From the NCBI GenBank assembly GCA_036417435.1, contig CM070899.1:68713001-68777000 (forward strand): 64,000 nt of DNA, read 5' to 3'. Origin of the DNA: Inia geoffrensis (Eukaryota > Chordata > Mammalia > Artiodactyla > Iniidae). The notes below the pieces were generated by a model that was not told the DNA's origin, did not search any database, and saw nothing but the letters and a program-made list of their open reading frames with translations. How positions within the stretch are numbered: position 1 is the first letter of the stretch; each line of letters opens with the position of its first letter. Positions 32,963-44,117 of this stretch are shown piece after piece. A program made the translations under genes and the position numbers.

Positions 32963-33331
32963 TGTTATGGACTGAATTGTATACCCCACCAAATTCATAT
33001 ATTGATGCCCTAACCCCCAATATGACTGTATTTGGAGACAGGGCCTATATGGAGGTAATAAAGGTATATGAGCTCATAAGAGTAGGGCTCTAATCCTATA
33101 GGACTGATGTCCTTACAGGAAGAGGAAGAGACACCAGAGCTCTCTCTCCACGTTCACAGAGATGAAGCCATGTGAGGACAAAGCAGGAAGAGAAGCCTCA
33201 CCAGAAATCAAGCCTGAGAGCACCTTGATCTTGGACTTCTAGCCTCTAGAGCTGCAAGAAAATAGATTTCTGTTGTTTATGCCACCCAGTCTGTGGTATC
33301 TTATGACAGACAGCCTGAGCAGACTAATACA
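32963..33331 (+). repeat. MLT1A-type solo LTR (ERVL-MaLR)
   Basis: It begins TGTTATGGACTGAATTGT, includes 'aaattcatatattgatgcc', 'atgactgtatttggaga', 'acaccttgatcttggacttc' and 'cacccagtctgtggtatc', and ends 'gactaataca'. Flanking pentamers ccctg (32958-32962) and ctctg (33332-33336) fit a 5-bp TSD with one change. No internal region. Confidence 0.9.
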
Positions 33332-33384
33332 CTCTGCTTTTTCCTTGCAACACTATTACCACATGACTTATGAGTGACTTTATA

Positions 33385-33482
33385 TATATATTAGAACATA
33401 AGCTGGGACTTTTTGATTTCTTCTAGTGCCATTGTCTGGCATGTAGTAGGCATGCAATAAATATTCATTGGATGAACGAATT
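33385..33482 (+). repeat. L2 3'-end fragment
   Basis: 'gtctggcatgtagtaggc', 'atgcaataaatattcattgg' and 'atgaacgaa' match the L2 3' terminus in sense orientation. Confidence 0.75.
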
Positions 33483-33589
33483 ACATGGACTTGCCTAGAG
33501 ACAAGATATCATAAACAAACAAAACACCACATTTCTTAGCATATGGTATCCTTGACCCACATGAATGCACTCACCACACAATCAGTCTA

Positions 33590-33662
33590 TCCTTTCCCCT
33601 CCACTCTCCTCTCCTCTCAGCTCCTCTCCTGTTCCCTTCTAATCTCATTTCTCCTATCAGAT
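33590..33662 (+). repeat. Pyrimidine-rich tract
   Basis: About 70 bases are dominated by C and T in 'ctcctctcc'-type units, with few purines. Confidence 0.7.
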
Positions 33663-36371
33663 TGTGTGCTCTTTGAAGGCAGGTAACTTATCCTTATTTG
33701 GGGTCTCCAAAAGTAGATCCCGAGACTAAGGGTCCAGATGCAGAGACTGCCTGCAGAGGGGTAGGGCAGCGACTCAAGGAAGGCAAGGTGGCCAATAAAG
33801 GATTAAGCTAGCTACCACTGTGGGCAACTGTAGCTTAATCCTACGGTGAAACTCTGGAAAGGGTATAAAACACATGCTTCAAATTATCCCACCCGAGGGG
33901 TAAGGGAGCTGGAGTAGTTATTCACCAACCCCTGAGAGTAATTGGCCTGCCACTATAGACAGTGTGGCTTTCCACAGTTCCAGAAAAAGTCCTCAGGTAC
34001 AGAGGTCTTGATACTGGTGTCTAGAAGTTTGCTGCTAATATGGGAGGGTCCTAGGAATATGGGTGGGGTTCTCAAGGTGTTTGCTATGGCTCTCATTCGT
34101 TTGCACACCAGCTGCTCAGCAGTGCCCAAAATTTATTGTCACAATACAAAATATCACATCTTCCCTGCCTTCTAAATTATTGGAGGAATACAGGTCTCTT
34201 ACTAATCTATGTTTGCAGAAAAACAGAACTTTATCATTAAAGAGAAAGAGAAACAGACTTAAAACATTCCCACTCCCAATTCATTCAAAACCACTTCATT
34301 TTATATTTTTATACACCATGCAAAATGTATCCCAATTATCTACAAATATCTAAGGGATAGATGGGGTGTGCTGATCTCCAAGTTAATGGTGATGGGATCA
34401 AACTTCTGAGCCACGTGGCCCTGCTCTGATCTCCCATTTAGGCATTGACATTTTCTCTTAAGCTCAGCACTGGCACTGTTCCAACCGTGCGTGTTATTCA
34501 ATACGAGGTTTTATAAAAAAAAAAAAAACTCCACCTCCTTTTATTTATTTTTTCTTGGATGAAGCTTTTTAAAAATGTTAATCTATAGATCCTCCTCCTC
34601 CATAATTATACTTGCCAGACGAGTAGGAGCCAAACAATTAAATTCCCCATAGGTACTGAGTGTAATAATTCCTCATGAATCAGAAGATTAAGCATGGAAA
34701 CAACAAATGGAACAAGATGGTCTAAGCTCTGTTTTTCCTGCAGAACAGCAAATAGTTGCAAATCAAAAAGCAGTTCTCCTTAATTACCACTGTATGAGGC
34801 AGTGGGCTAAAAGCAGGCTCATTTGGTAATGTTTTCTGTGTGGCTACGGTATGTACACACAGTGAAGGCCTTTATGCACCGTCTAATAGACAATATTATA
34901 TACTAGGGTACTGCTGACGTTCATTTTATGTGGAGATACAACTGGTATGCCCAGGACACTGGCCTCCAACCTGTGTGTGCACTGAATTAAAGGAACAGTT
35001 TTGCCTGCTCAAGCCAGGCAAGGCTATTTATACTTAAACACTGTCTTTGTGACTTACAACATGCCCTACGAGGTGAAGGTCCATGAGCAGGACAGGCTGC
35101 AATCGTGGGCTGCCATCTCAGGGAGCCCTGCCAGCTGTAGCCTGTAGGGAGCTTCACCAAGTTGACATGTTTTCCTCTCTCTTTACCCTCGAATCAACTA
35201 CCCTGCTGATCTGGAGGCCGTTGGGGACATGAACTCTTGCAGCAGGAATCACAGAACTGATGTAGGAAAATGAATAGCAGAGCTGTATGTTTTATCCCCT
35301 CTCTTTGCTCCTCAAATTAGACCTGCTTGTTTATTGAAATTGGTCAAACAGTTTAATTAGCATTCCATGTTTGTTATTTCTTTAATCAAGGTTTCATACA
35401 GAACAAGGCAACAAGCCAGGTCAATAATGAGTCTCCTCCACCTACTCTTAAGTTAAATACTTGCTGAGATTCCCATTCATTTCCCAGGGATGTCTCATCA
35501 CTGATGTACTTTCACTTATCATCAGGGTTATTGGACGCTGCCTGTAAATGCATACTAATTAGCAGTTAGGTGATATATATATTTATGTTAATTTATAGTT
35601 ATATATAGGTACCCATAAAACATGAATTTTTTGAGTGAGAGGAGTTGAATGTTTTTCTGATGGAATCTGAGAGAATGTGAAGGCCATCTATGAGGAAAAA
35701 TGATTCAAAAGATTTACTGACTCATGTTTGAAAGCCCATAAATTAACCTTTTGCTTTTCAAAAGTTCACTTAAGATATATAAGCAAGGATATAAAACAAT
35801 TCTCTGAAAAAGTGCTCAAGTATATAATTACTTGGGTTCCCATAACAAGCTGAGATGCTTAAAAGAAGTGTCGAAGGTCAGGGACAGCTTGGCAAATGGA
35901 TTTCATTTTGTTTCATCCAAAATACTGCTCTGCTTTTAGCTGCAAATGTAGATAACTTAGGCAATGCTGAAGAAATTATGCAAATCCTAATTGCAAACAG
36001 TTTTGCTTTTAGCTTTTTTACATTTAGACTAACTGTAGTAATTATTTGAAAACCTTTTTGAATCCCACACCTAATAAAAGGAAATTTTATGCAAACAGTG
36101 AAAGAGAATTTCAAAGCACTAAGTGAGGGTGATGCTGGTTTGCCTTCGGGGGCTAGTAAACTGGTGAGGAGTTTATTTCTGATCTTCCTACTTTTGGTAT
36201 CATGATCTACTGAGGTCTTGGCAGCTCTACAAAGAGCAGCAAAGGGAGCAAAGATTAGTTCCTGCTGAGGTATCTGGGGGACAGGTTGTGGAGAAGGAAG
36301 GGTCATGATCCACCAAGTGGCTTATGCGGCGGCCATGTCTCCCAGCTTTGTAGGTATACTAGGCAAAACAG
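33663..36371. other. No gene seen; large repeat-poor island
   Basis: About 2.7 kb has few recognisable repeats; the segment 33690-33960 may be an old unnamed one. It holds many homeodomain-type TAAT cores ('tttaattagc' near 35357, 'ctaattagc' near 35557) and a TGCAAA cluster at 35941-36095. The minus-strand 142-codon ORF at 35878-36306 is the longest non-repeat frame here but has no similarity I recognise. Confidence 0.4.
35941..36095 (+). promoter_or_regulatory. Cluster of TGCAAA / octamer motifs (tentative)
   Basis: TGCAAA occurs at 35941, 35979 (inside a perfect octamer ATGCAAAT at 35978-35985), 35992 and 36090, all on the plus strand. POU-factor binding is inference. Confidence 0.3.
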
Positions 36372-36610
36372 AATAATGGTTAAGAATTATAGAAACTGAA
36401 GCTGGACTTCTTGCAACCATATCCTATCTCTGTACTTCGCTGGCTTTTTGACCTCACTTCTATGAACCTTGGTTTCCTCCTCTGTAAGAGAACAGTACTA
36501 GTCCCTACCTCATATGACTGTTTGGAGGATTCAGTGTGTTCATACATGTGAAGCAAAGCCCTTATATCAGTGCCTGGTACAAACAAGGGCTATGTGCCCA
36601 TTATTATTAC
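36372..36610 (+). repeat. MIR SINE
   Basis: The MIR pattern is present: 'aatggttaagaa', 'ttttgacctcacttc', 'aaccttggtttcctcc', 'tctgtaagagaa', 'ccctacctcata', 'agtgcctggtac', in sense order. Confidence 0.75.
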
Positions 36611-36732
36611 ATGGGCTATGACTTTTAAAATGTGAACAAATGAAAGTATCTACACGTGCCCCTGGCTGGAATTACTTTCTGGGAGTAAGTACTGTCTATG
36701 GCTAGCATAATGATCTGTTAAGAGAAGGCTGG

Positions 36733-37081
36733 GGACTTCCCTGGTGGCCCAGTGGTTAAGAATTCACCTGCCAATGCAGGAGACATGGGTTCGATCCCTG
36801 GTCCAGGAAGATCCCACATGCCGTGGAGCAACTAAGCCCATGTGCCCCAACTACTGAGCATGCGCTCTAGAGCCTGTGAGCCACAACTACTGAGCACATG
36901 CACCACAACTAGTGAAGCCCATGTGCCTAGAGCCTGTGCTGTGCAACAAGAGAAGCCACCGCAATGAGAAGCCCGCATACCACAATGAAGAGTAGCCCCC
37001 CGCTCGCCACAACTAGAGAAAGCCCGCGCAGCAACGAAGACCCAATGTAGCCATAAATAAATAAATAATTTTTTTTAAAAA
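36733..37081 (+). repeat. Long-form CHR SINE with 13-bp TSD
   Basis: It begins 'ggacttccctggtggccc', has the B-box 'gggttcgatccctgg', the 'gagccacaactactgagc' modules and 'cgcagcaacgaagaccc', and ends (ATAA)n. A perfect TSD, aagagaaggctgg, lies at 36720-36732 and 37082-37094. Confidence 0.95.
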
Positions 37082-37094
37082 AAGAGAAGGCTGG

Positions 37095-37310
37095 AAATTG
37101 TGAAAGGCAGCAGTGCATGAGTTCTGAGGCAGGTCTATCTGGGCTTGGAGACACTTGGACAAATTACGTAACTCTGCAAACCTCTATTGTCTTCATCTGT
37201 AAAATGAAGATAAAGTAAGGTCCACTTCAGAGATTCTTAGGAAGATTAATGAAATTAGGCATCAGGAGCATTCAGCATTAGCACCTGGCACAGTATGAGT
37301 ACCAGATAAT
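37095..37310 (+). repeat. MIR SINE
   Basis: 'cagtgcatgagttctgagg', 'gacaaattacgtaactctgc', 'cttcatctgtaaaatgaag' and 'agcacctggcacagtatg' match MIR in sense order. The CHR SINE is inserted just upstream. Confidence 0.75.
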
Positions 37311-37324
37311 GGAGAACAAATCTT

Positions 37325-37505
37325 CTCAGCCTTAGTACTATTGACATTTTGGGTCAGATAATTCTTTGTTATGGGACGGCTATAGGACGTTTAGCAATAT
37401 CCCTGGCCTCCATCCACTAGATGCTGGTAGCATACTGCCAATTTTCACAAACAAAAATACCACCGGACATTGCCAAATGTCTCCTGGAGGACAGTATTTG
37501 CTCCT
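37325..37505 (+). mobile_element. MER-type nonautonomous DNA transposon (family unsure)
   Basis: 'tctcagccttagtactattg', 'acattttgggtcagata', 'attctttgttatggg', 'tccctggcctccatcc', 'cactagatgctggtagca', 'gacattgccaaatgtctcc' and 'ctcctggttgagag' form a known mammal-wide short element with hAT-like ends. I cannot recall the exact MER number. Confidence 0.65.
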
Positions 37506-39989
37506 GGTTGAGAGAGAGGAAGTATATAAAAAACAGGAATATCCACATACGATCTTCCTTTTTCACAAAGCCAGCCTGTTGTCAAGGACAAGAGGAAAGG
37601 GGAGGAATGAAGTCAAACGAAGCAATTATTGTGTCCAGTTTGTCCCAAGTTCCTGGGGGCTCTCTAGAGGTCTGCGGTTGGAGAGTTTAGAGATATGAGG
37701 ATATTTCACAGCTCTGTTCCTCTCACTAACTTTCTTACTAATTGATGGTGACCTCCTGAGTTCCCATCCCTTGGACCCAGAGAGCATCACCTGTTGCCCA
37801 ATAAAACCTGTGCTTTTTATCTCAACTGACAAAGCAAATTGCAAGAGTGAAATCGCTAGCCTCAGTCTTAAATTATTCTTGGAAGCAGGTAAGGAAATCA
37901 GGGTCATATCTTAAATTTTCAGCCTGATTTTATTTGGATTTGCTTACTCTTATTACTGCTGTTGTGGTCCAATTGCTAATTTATACCCTGATAGACTATG
38001 CTGCTTATTCTAATTTAAACAAAGATAGAAAGATTTAAGGATTAAATCTTTAATCCAGAAAATGGAGCTAAATGGCTTTATTCATATATATTTACAAAAA
38101 ATATTCATTGAAAGTTTACCATGGGCCAGGCATTGTTTGGGAGATTTGGGATATATCAGGGAACAAAACAGGTGAAACTTTCCTCCCTCTTGGAAATTAG
38201 CTATCAACTTTTTAGAACAGTAACAGCCTGATTGAACAAATATATACCTACAGGCTCAAATACTTCAAACCCGATTGATTCCCTTTTCCTCATTCAGTTC
38301 CATTCTGCTCTCAATTATCTTTCTCCCCCAGATTTCCTGACCTTAATTTTCCATACCATGGAACAGAAATGCAATAGGTGAGTCGAATATGGCTTTCTGT
38401 ATGTAACTCCCAATCTTTTTTTTGTCAGTTGCAGACTCTCAAAATGAAAGAGTCATCCTGCCTTGATCGAAAGACATGTTTGCTCCTGGGTTAAGAGCCT
38501 CATCATTATAGTATAGGCTCCAGAGTGCATGAATCTCTGTGACTCTCACAGTCATAGTTTTGAGGATTATAAATACTGGTGAACCCTCCCCGCTTCCCAC
38601 CTGTGCCCATATGGGTGAGCCAGCCCTTGGTTTGTTTCCTATCCAGACTCTCTCTGTTCCAGCTACACTTTGGCCACATAAAAAAGTTTTAACAGAGCAA
38701 AATATGAGACTTGTTAATGGGCCAAACTCCAGATATCTTGGCACATTGATCTCCAAGGAGTAGCATATATTCTTGTGGAGAATAGTTCAAGCTTTTGGAT
38801 CAAAAGCTTGTCCACTTGTCTGTAGGCTGGGTATTCAATGTAAGTGAGAAGTTGATAAAAAAGATAATTATGAAACAGGCCTTAGACTGGGGTGTCACTA
38901 CTAGACTTCCTGTCTGCGAGAACAATTCCTGTGGATTCATCATTGGTGTGTCAAGCAGTAATGGGCTGCATTTCAAAAGAAACTTAAAGGGAGGAGAAGT
39001 ATTTGGACTCCAGGTTTAGGGATGGGAAGAAATGAAAGATGAAATAGGTGTCTGATTTTCTGTTCAGTCCCAGTTTCTGCGCTTTTTACTTTGGCATTTA
39101 TTTTAATGGATAGAAACTTCCCTTTTAAAACTGATATAGAACACAAATTTAAAAGGTACTAATGAAGTTTTCCACTCCACATCGCCCTGACATACTAAAC
39201 ACAGTTCCCCTTTCAAAAGGGCTACTAGCTGACTTGGAAAGATTTATAAATAATACTGAGTAAATAGATTTGTCAGAATCACTTTCTCTGGGACACCTTC
39301 ATCTTTTTCATGTTCTCTAAGTCAGTTTAAAAACATTATTTGATCTTACAGTCTTAGCATCTAATAATTAAACATATGTGGTCATTCAAACAGCCATTGA
39401 AGTTGGTCCATGAATGTGCAGTACTTGGGATTATCTCCTTCACACTTTAATTAAGGGAAAACAAGTTTAGACAGTCTGTATAGGAGGGGAAAGTGTATTT
39501 TTTTGAGCTTTATTCTTTCTGTGACTCATTGCTTCTCCCTTCTCCTAAATCTTTTCGAAGTCAGGCTTTACTTAGCTCTTCGCTGCAAAGTAGAATCGTT
39601 CAGGCAGAGCTTACACAAGATGATAGGCCATTGTGAGTAAGAAGGGTATAAGGGGTTGTGTCCCCTGTGGGGAGAGGGCAAATCAGATTTTCCAGCTAAA
39701 CAGAAATTTGCTGCAGTAATTACTCTTTATCATTAACGACAGGCAATTGCCATAGCAACTGGCTGCCACCTGTCTCTTACACACCAGCTCTGTACATTCT
39801 GAAACAGAATAAGAGACATTGCAAAGGCAGTTGTGGAGCCACAAGTCGGAAGTAGGAATGAAACTCTATGCTGATATTCAGAATTTAAAAGCTGGTGGCA
39901 TGCGTGGTTCATCTTGTTCCTGAAAGCATTAAATAACAATAAAACTTAGGAGAATTTGATTTTTAAAAAACGAATGAACAGTGCTGACC
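37506..39989. other. No gene seen; mostly unique sequence
   Basis: A weak L2-type antisense piece may lie at 38090-38200 ('tattcattgaaagtttacc', 'gggccaggcattg'). Overlapping ORFs at 38439-38763 (105 and 74 residues on opposite strands) and 37366-37907 have no recognisable domain. No splice-bounded exon could be argued. Confidence 0.4.
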
Positions 39990-40195
39990 TAGGACAGGGT
40001 AATGGTTAAGGGCACAGCTCTGGATTTGGAGGAAACTGGGGTTTTATCCCAGCTTCTCCACTTACCAGCTGAGTGACCCTGGGCAATGGCTTAACCTCCC
40101 TAAGCATAATAGGGTTAAACTCAGAGTTGAAAGGATTAAACTGGATAATGTTTGTAAAGCACTTAGCACAAGGTGAGCACTCCATCAGTGGTAGC
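39990..40195 (+). repeat. MIR SINE
   Basis: 'taatggttaagggcacagc', 'cttctccacttaccagctg', 'tgaccctgggcaatggc', 'ttaacctccctaagc' and 'gtaaagcacttagca' match the MIR core in order. Confidence 0.85.
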
Positions 40196-41039
40196 TGCAA
40201 ATGACAGCTTCCTGGCAGCAGGTGAATTGAGCACATAGCAAGGGCACAATACAAGGCTCTTGCTGACTTTGCAAATTAGATCACTGGTGGACCACTGCTC
40301 AGGGAATCCAGGTCTCCCAATTACATGCTCTACAAGCTCTCTCTCCACTTTACTTTGTATGTGTGGAGGCATATGCACAGAGGCATGAAGACACAGCCTT
40401 TGAGTGAACATAATTTTGATCTCTGCATTTTAGAAATGTCTTCTCAATACCAGAGAGTTCAGCAAGTCACTTATTCTTTCTAATGACACTCCATATAGAC
40501 AAATCTCTGTGACAGCTGAAATTAGTTTTTCTTTTTAATCTCCTTGATTACATTTCTAACCTCTTTAGCACTCCTCTCACCCCGAGTCTTGGCACTGTTC
40601 TGAGGCCAATTAGAGATGTTAACCACTCTGTGCCTACAGCGGAGGGATTTTTAAAACATCATCGGGTGGTGAGGACATGCCAGATTTTCTTTTTCTTTGA
40701 CCTATGTGCCAAAGAGAACTATTCAATAACTAGAACCAGCCTTATAAGGTGTGTATACCTCTTTCTCTGCTATATATCATAAAGTGTTAAGATAAATTAG
40801 GATTTGTCTAATCCTAAACTATGTTGCAGTGCACAACCTACAAATCACAAACATTTCCCCCTGAACTACTAACTGTCTGAGTCTTGTTCTAGATATCAGT
40901 CACCTAAAGCAGAACTCAGGGTCATTATTGGCATCGATATTTCCATCACCCAGCATAATTTAAATTCAATGGTTTGTCCCCTTCTATACAGTCTTCAGCT
41001 CTCTGTTTTCTGTCTAAACTCACTGCTTTTTCTTGGTTC
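40196..41039. other. No gene seen; unique sequence
   Basis: No repeat or exon is recognised. Antisense ORFs of 82 residues at 40006-40411 overlap the MIR and are shadows. Confidence 0.4.
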
Positions 41040-41625
41040 TGGCCTCACCATCTCCGTCCTGAATTGCTGTGACAGTCTACGAGCTGGTCTCCTTCTCTCC
41101 TATTCATTTTCCATGCTTCAGTCAGCATGATTTTATAAAATGCTAATGTAATCATGTTACTCTCCTTAAAAAAGAACTTTCAGTGGGTTTCCATAACCTC
41201 TGTGATAAAGATCCTTAGCCACCTGCTTCTGTTCACCTCTCTAGTCACATCTTCCATTTTTCTCCAGGGATACCCACTTACACCTGGCCATTCCATGCTT
41301 CTTGCCTTGGCCCAGGCTTTCTTCTATATAAAACACCCTTCATCCTTATTCATTTTTCAAAGTCCTGCACAGATGTCACCTCTTCTTTGAGGATTTTTCC
41401 ATTTACTTTTCCCCGAAAGACTGTAACTCCCTCTTTTGTTATAGTTCTCTATATTGACTACAATCTTATTATGTAAAAATACTTTATTCTTTCTTACTAG
41501 ACTTTTTTTTTTTTTTTTTTTTTCCCCTCACAGGTAAGGTCTGGATCTCATCCATTTTTGATACCCTTAGGGTCTGGTAATATAGTAAGTCCTTAATAAA
41601 ATGTATTTGATGTAAACACATATTA
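41040..41625 (+). repeat. L2 3' end, long sense copy
   Basis: The order matches L2: 'aaagatccttagccacctgc', 'ttgccttggcccaggctttc', 'cctgcacagatgtcacctc', 'gaggatttttcc', 'actgtaactccctc', then a T20-type run and 'taagtccttaataaaatg' at the 3' end. The ORF at 41154-41390 is a remnant frame. Confidence 0.7.
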
Positions 41626-41859
41626 GATATTTCTATGGATAGCATGGTCTTTTAAAAAACTCTGCTAATGAAAGAACTTTATTGGAATCATGTTTTTCCA
41701 TGATTCCTGGATCCTCAAATAGAATTTACAAAATTATAGGCTTGTAGTATCCTACTCCCAAAGTAGCTCTCTCCTTTTCATAATTAAAATAATTTTTATA
41801 CCCGATAACATACAAAAAAATGCTCACAGAGTGTTAAAAAATTACGATATAAAACTATA

Positions 41860-42035
41860 TTTGAAATATCAAAATTTGGTAAAAAACTATCGACAAAAAT
41901 ATATAATCCTGGAAGAAAAGTAATACAACATCAATGGTGTTTACTGGTGGGTGAAAGGAGTATGGATAATTTTTTTCTTTTGTTATTCCAAATTCTTTAC
42001 AAAGACCATGTATTCCATAATTAAAAAAAAAAAAA
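41860..42035 (+). repeat. L1ME-type 3' end, sense
   Basis: 'tggtgtttactggtgggtg', 'ttttttcttttgttattcc', 'aaattctttacaaagacc', 'atgtattccataatt' and a poly-A end match the 3' UTR of old L1ME elements in sense. Confidence 0.6.
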
Positions 42036-43457
42036 GATAGTAATTGACGTGGATGTCAAGTGATTTTCCCTCAGAAGGATTACCTAAACTTGCTTATTTA
42101 CTCTTGTTACAGAAAGTGGTAGGTAAATGTCTTCAATTGTTTATCTGTGTTTTTGGTCCTAAACAATTCCATTTTGCTATAGGATTTGAACTATCTCAGT
42201 ACTGTAGGCTGCAAATCACTATTTCCACTAGATGTCACCAAACTACTGACAAAAGTAGCTCAAATGCTCTGCACATATTGAAACAGCTTTTAAAAACATT
42301 TAAAACCCCATTATTCAGTATTCCTTGGTATAATACAAAGCATTCAGAATGTGAAGAATTAGTAAGAAAATGCATATTACATAAGGTTCTGGCCCCTTAC
42401 ATAACAAGGGAGGGCTTATATGGATCCTTTGGCTTTATTTAATCTATATTTTATTAGCTTCTTGATATAAACGCGAGGAGAAAATGGATCTCAGGAACCC
42501 TGTTAAAATTTTTTTGTTATTATTTCCAGGTGATTTCAAGCTCTCTTTTTATATAGTACACGGAGCAGAAGAAGGTCGGAATTCTGAAACTCCTTTCTGA
42601 ACAATGTGTTTTAACCTAACACAACTTCCGTCACAGAATGACTAGCTCCTTGGTTAATGAACAGAAATACTGTTATCTTTTCCTATTGGGATGATTTTCA
42701 TGACATCTTAATTTATTATAAAGCTGTTTATAGCTCACTTTATGTTTCAGAAAACTAAGTAAATAACTTTTCCTTGAGGAATGAAATAAGGCATGTCTTC
42801 TCTAATCCAACAAAGGGCAGCTAGAAAGCCATGCTTCTTTAAATGTATGAGCCTATTTACTTTTTAGGTTCAAAACTGGTCTTTTTTTTGATTGGCTCAG
42901 TTAACAACTAAAGTGGGGGGTTGGAGGAAGCTCTTTTCCAATCATTTTGGCCTGGGAATGAAAATGATTGGCCAAGCAAAAGACATTTAAATTAGACAGG
43001 GGGCTCTTGGAAAGAAATCCATGTACTGTCTCCTACATTATTGCTCTCTACTGTGGTGTTTGGTTTTTTAAGATGTGATACATTATTTTTCTTATGCTTC
43101 ACCATGGGACGACAAGGCATAACACAACAGTTTGTAAACAAAAGTCTGACTAAATTTCTCAGGTTCCTTCTTTCTCCAAATTTTTTTTTTTTCAGTTGTT
43201 ACCCTTTTGAAATGGAACATGCTAATCTCTTTTCACAGTCTTAAGGTTTTCTGATTATTGTCTATTTTAAATTGCCTCTGTCCCTTTTATGACAATTGTA
43301 GCATATTCTCAGTGTAAAAATTTTAAAATAACAAAGAGAGCATTACTGATGATAACCATGGGTTTACTAATAGCAAAACAACTACTCTTGATTTCAAAAG
43401 GACAGAAACCAAACCAAACCACAACCTCCCATCACTGGCCACATATCTCAGACCATT
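42036..43457. other. No gene seen; unique sequence with CCAAT cluster
   Basis: The 132-codon plus-strand ORF at 42044-42442 starts inside the end of the preceding repeat tract and shows no recognisable domain. The notable feature is the CCAAT/ATTGG cluster and inverted repeat at 42890-42971. Confidence 0.4.
42890..42971. promoter_or_regulatory. Three CCAAT-box motifs with a perfect 11-bp inverted repeat
   Basis: GATTGG occurs at 42890-42895. CCAATCATTTT at 42938-42948 is mirrored by AAAATGATTGG at 42961-42971 across a 12-base spacer. CCAAT boxes are NF-Y sites; a regulatory role is inference and there is no TATA box or known gene start nearby. Confidence 0.4.
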
Positions 43458-43470
43458 TCTGAAACATTTT

Positions 43471-43714
43471 TTTTTTAACATCTTTATTGGAGTATAATTG
43501 TTTTACAATGGTGTGTTAGTTTCTTCTGTATCACAAAGTGAATCAGCTATACATATACATATATCCCCATATCCCCTCCCTCTTGCGTCTCCCTCCCACC
43601 CTCCCTATCCCACCCCTCTAGGCGGTCACAAAGCACCGAGCTGATCTCCCTGTGCTATGCAGCTGCTTCCCACTAGCTATCTATTTTACATTTGGTAGTG
43701 TATATATGTCCATG
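43471..43714 (-). repeat. Short L1 3'-end insertion with 13-bp TSD
   Basis: The sequence runs from a T run and 'aacatctttattggagtat' to 'gtgtatatatgtccatg', i.e. only the last ~240 bases of a young L1. A perfect TSD, tctgaaacatttt, lies at 43458-43470 and 43715-43727. Confidence 0.95.
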
Positions 43715-43972
43715 TCTGAAACATTTTTAAAGAAAAAAAAGGATAAGTGACATTGATCATCACATTTCAAAAGTTATCAATCCAAAGTAAAATAAAGCTG
43801 CATTTTATCAGGGATCTTAGCTTCCACTACTGAGAATATTACGGTTAGCACAGCAAATTTTTCTTTAGCAGGTTGTTATTAGTTATCTATTTTATACATA
43901 TTAGTGTATATATGTCAATCCCAAAGCACAGGAAATTTTATTTTACTTTGTTTTGTGTAAAAACTATGAATT

Positions 43973-44103
43973 GGACTTCCCTGGTGGTCCAGTGGTTAAG
44001 ACCCACGCTTCCACTGCAGGGGGCACAGGTTTGACCCCTGGTCAGGGAATTAAGATCCCGCATGCTGCATGATGCGGCCAAAAACTTTAAAAAAAATAAA
44101 AAT
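43973..44103 (+). repeat. CHR-1-type SINE with 14-bp TSD
   Basis: It begins 'ggacttccctggtggtcc', continues 'acgcttccactgcaggggg' and ends 'atgatgcggcc' plus an A-rich tail. A perfect TSD, aaaaactatgaatt, lies at 43959-43972 and 44104-44117. Confidence 0.95.
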
Positions 44104-44117
44104 AAAAACTATGAATT

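Noticed and set aside
35878..36306. 142-codon minus-strand frame in non-repeat DNA
   Set aside because: No recognisable domain, no nearby splice or promoter evidence, and a frame of this size is expected about once by chance in 64 kb of six-frame sequence.
42044..42442. 132-codon plus-strand frame
   Set aside because: No domain recognised. It starts at the end of an L1ME 3' tract and has no exon features.
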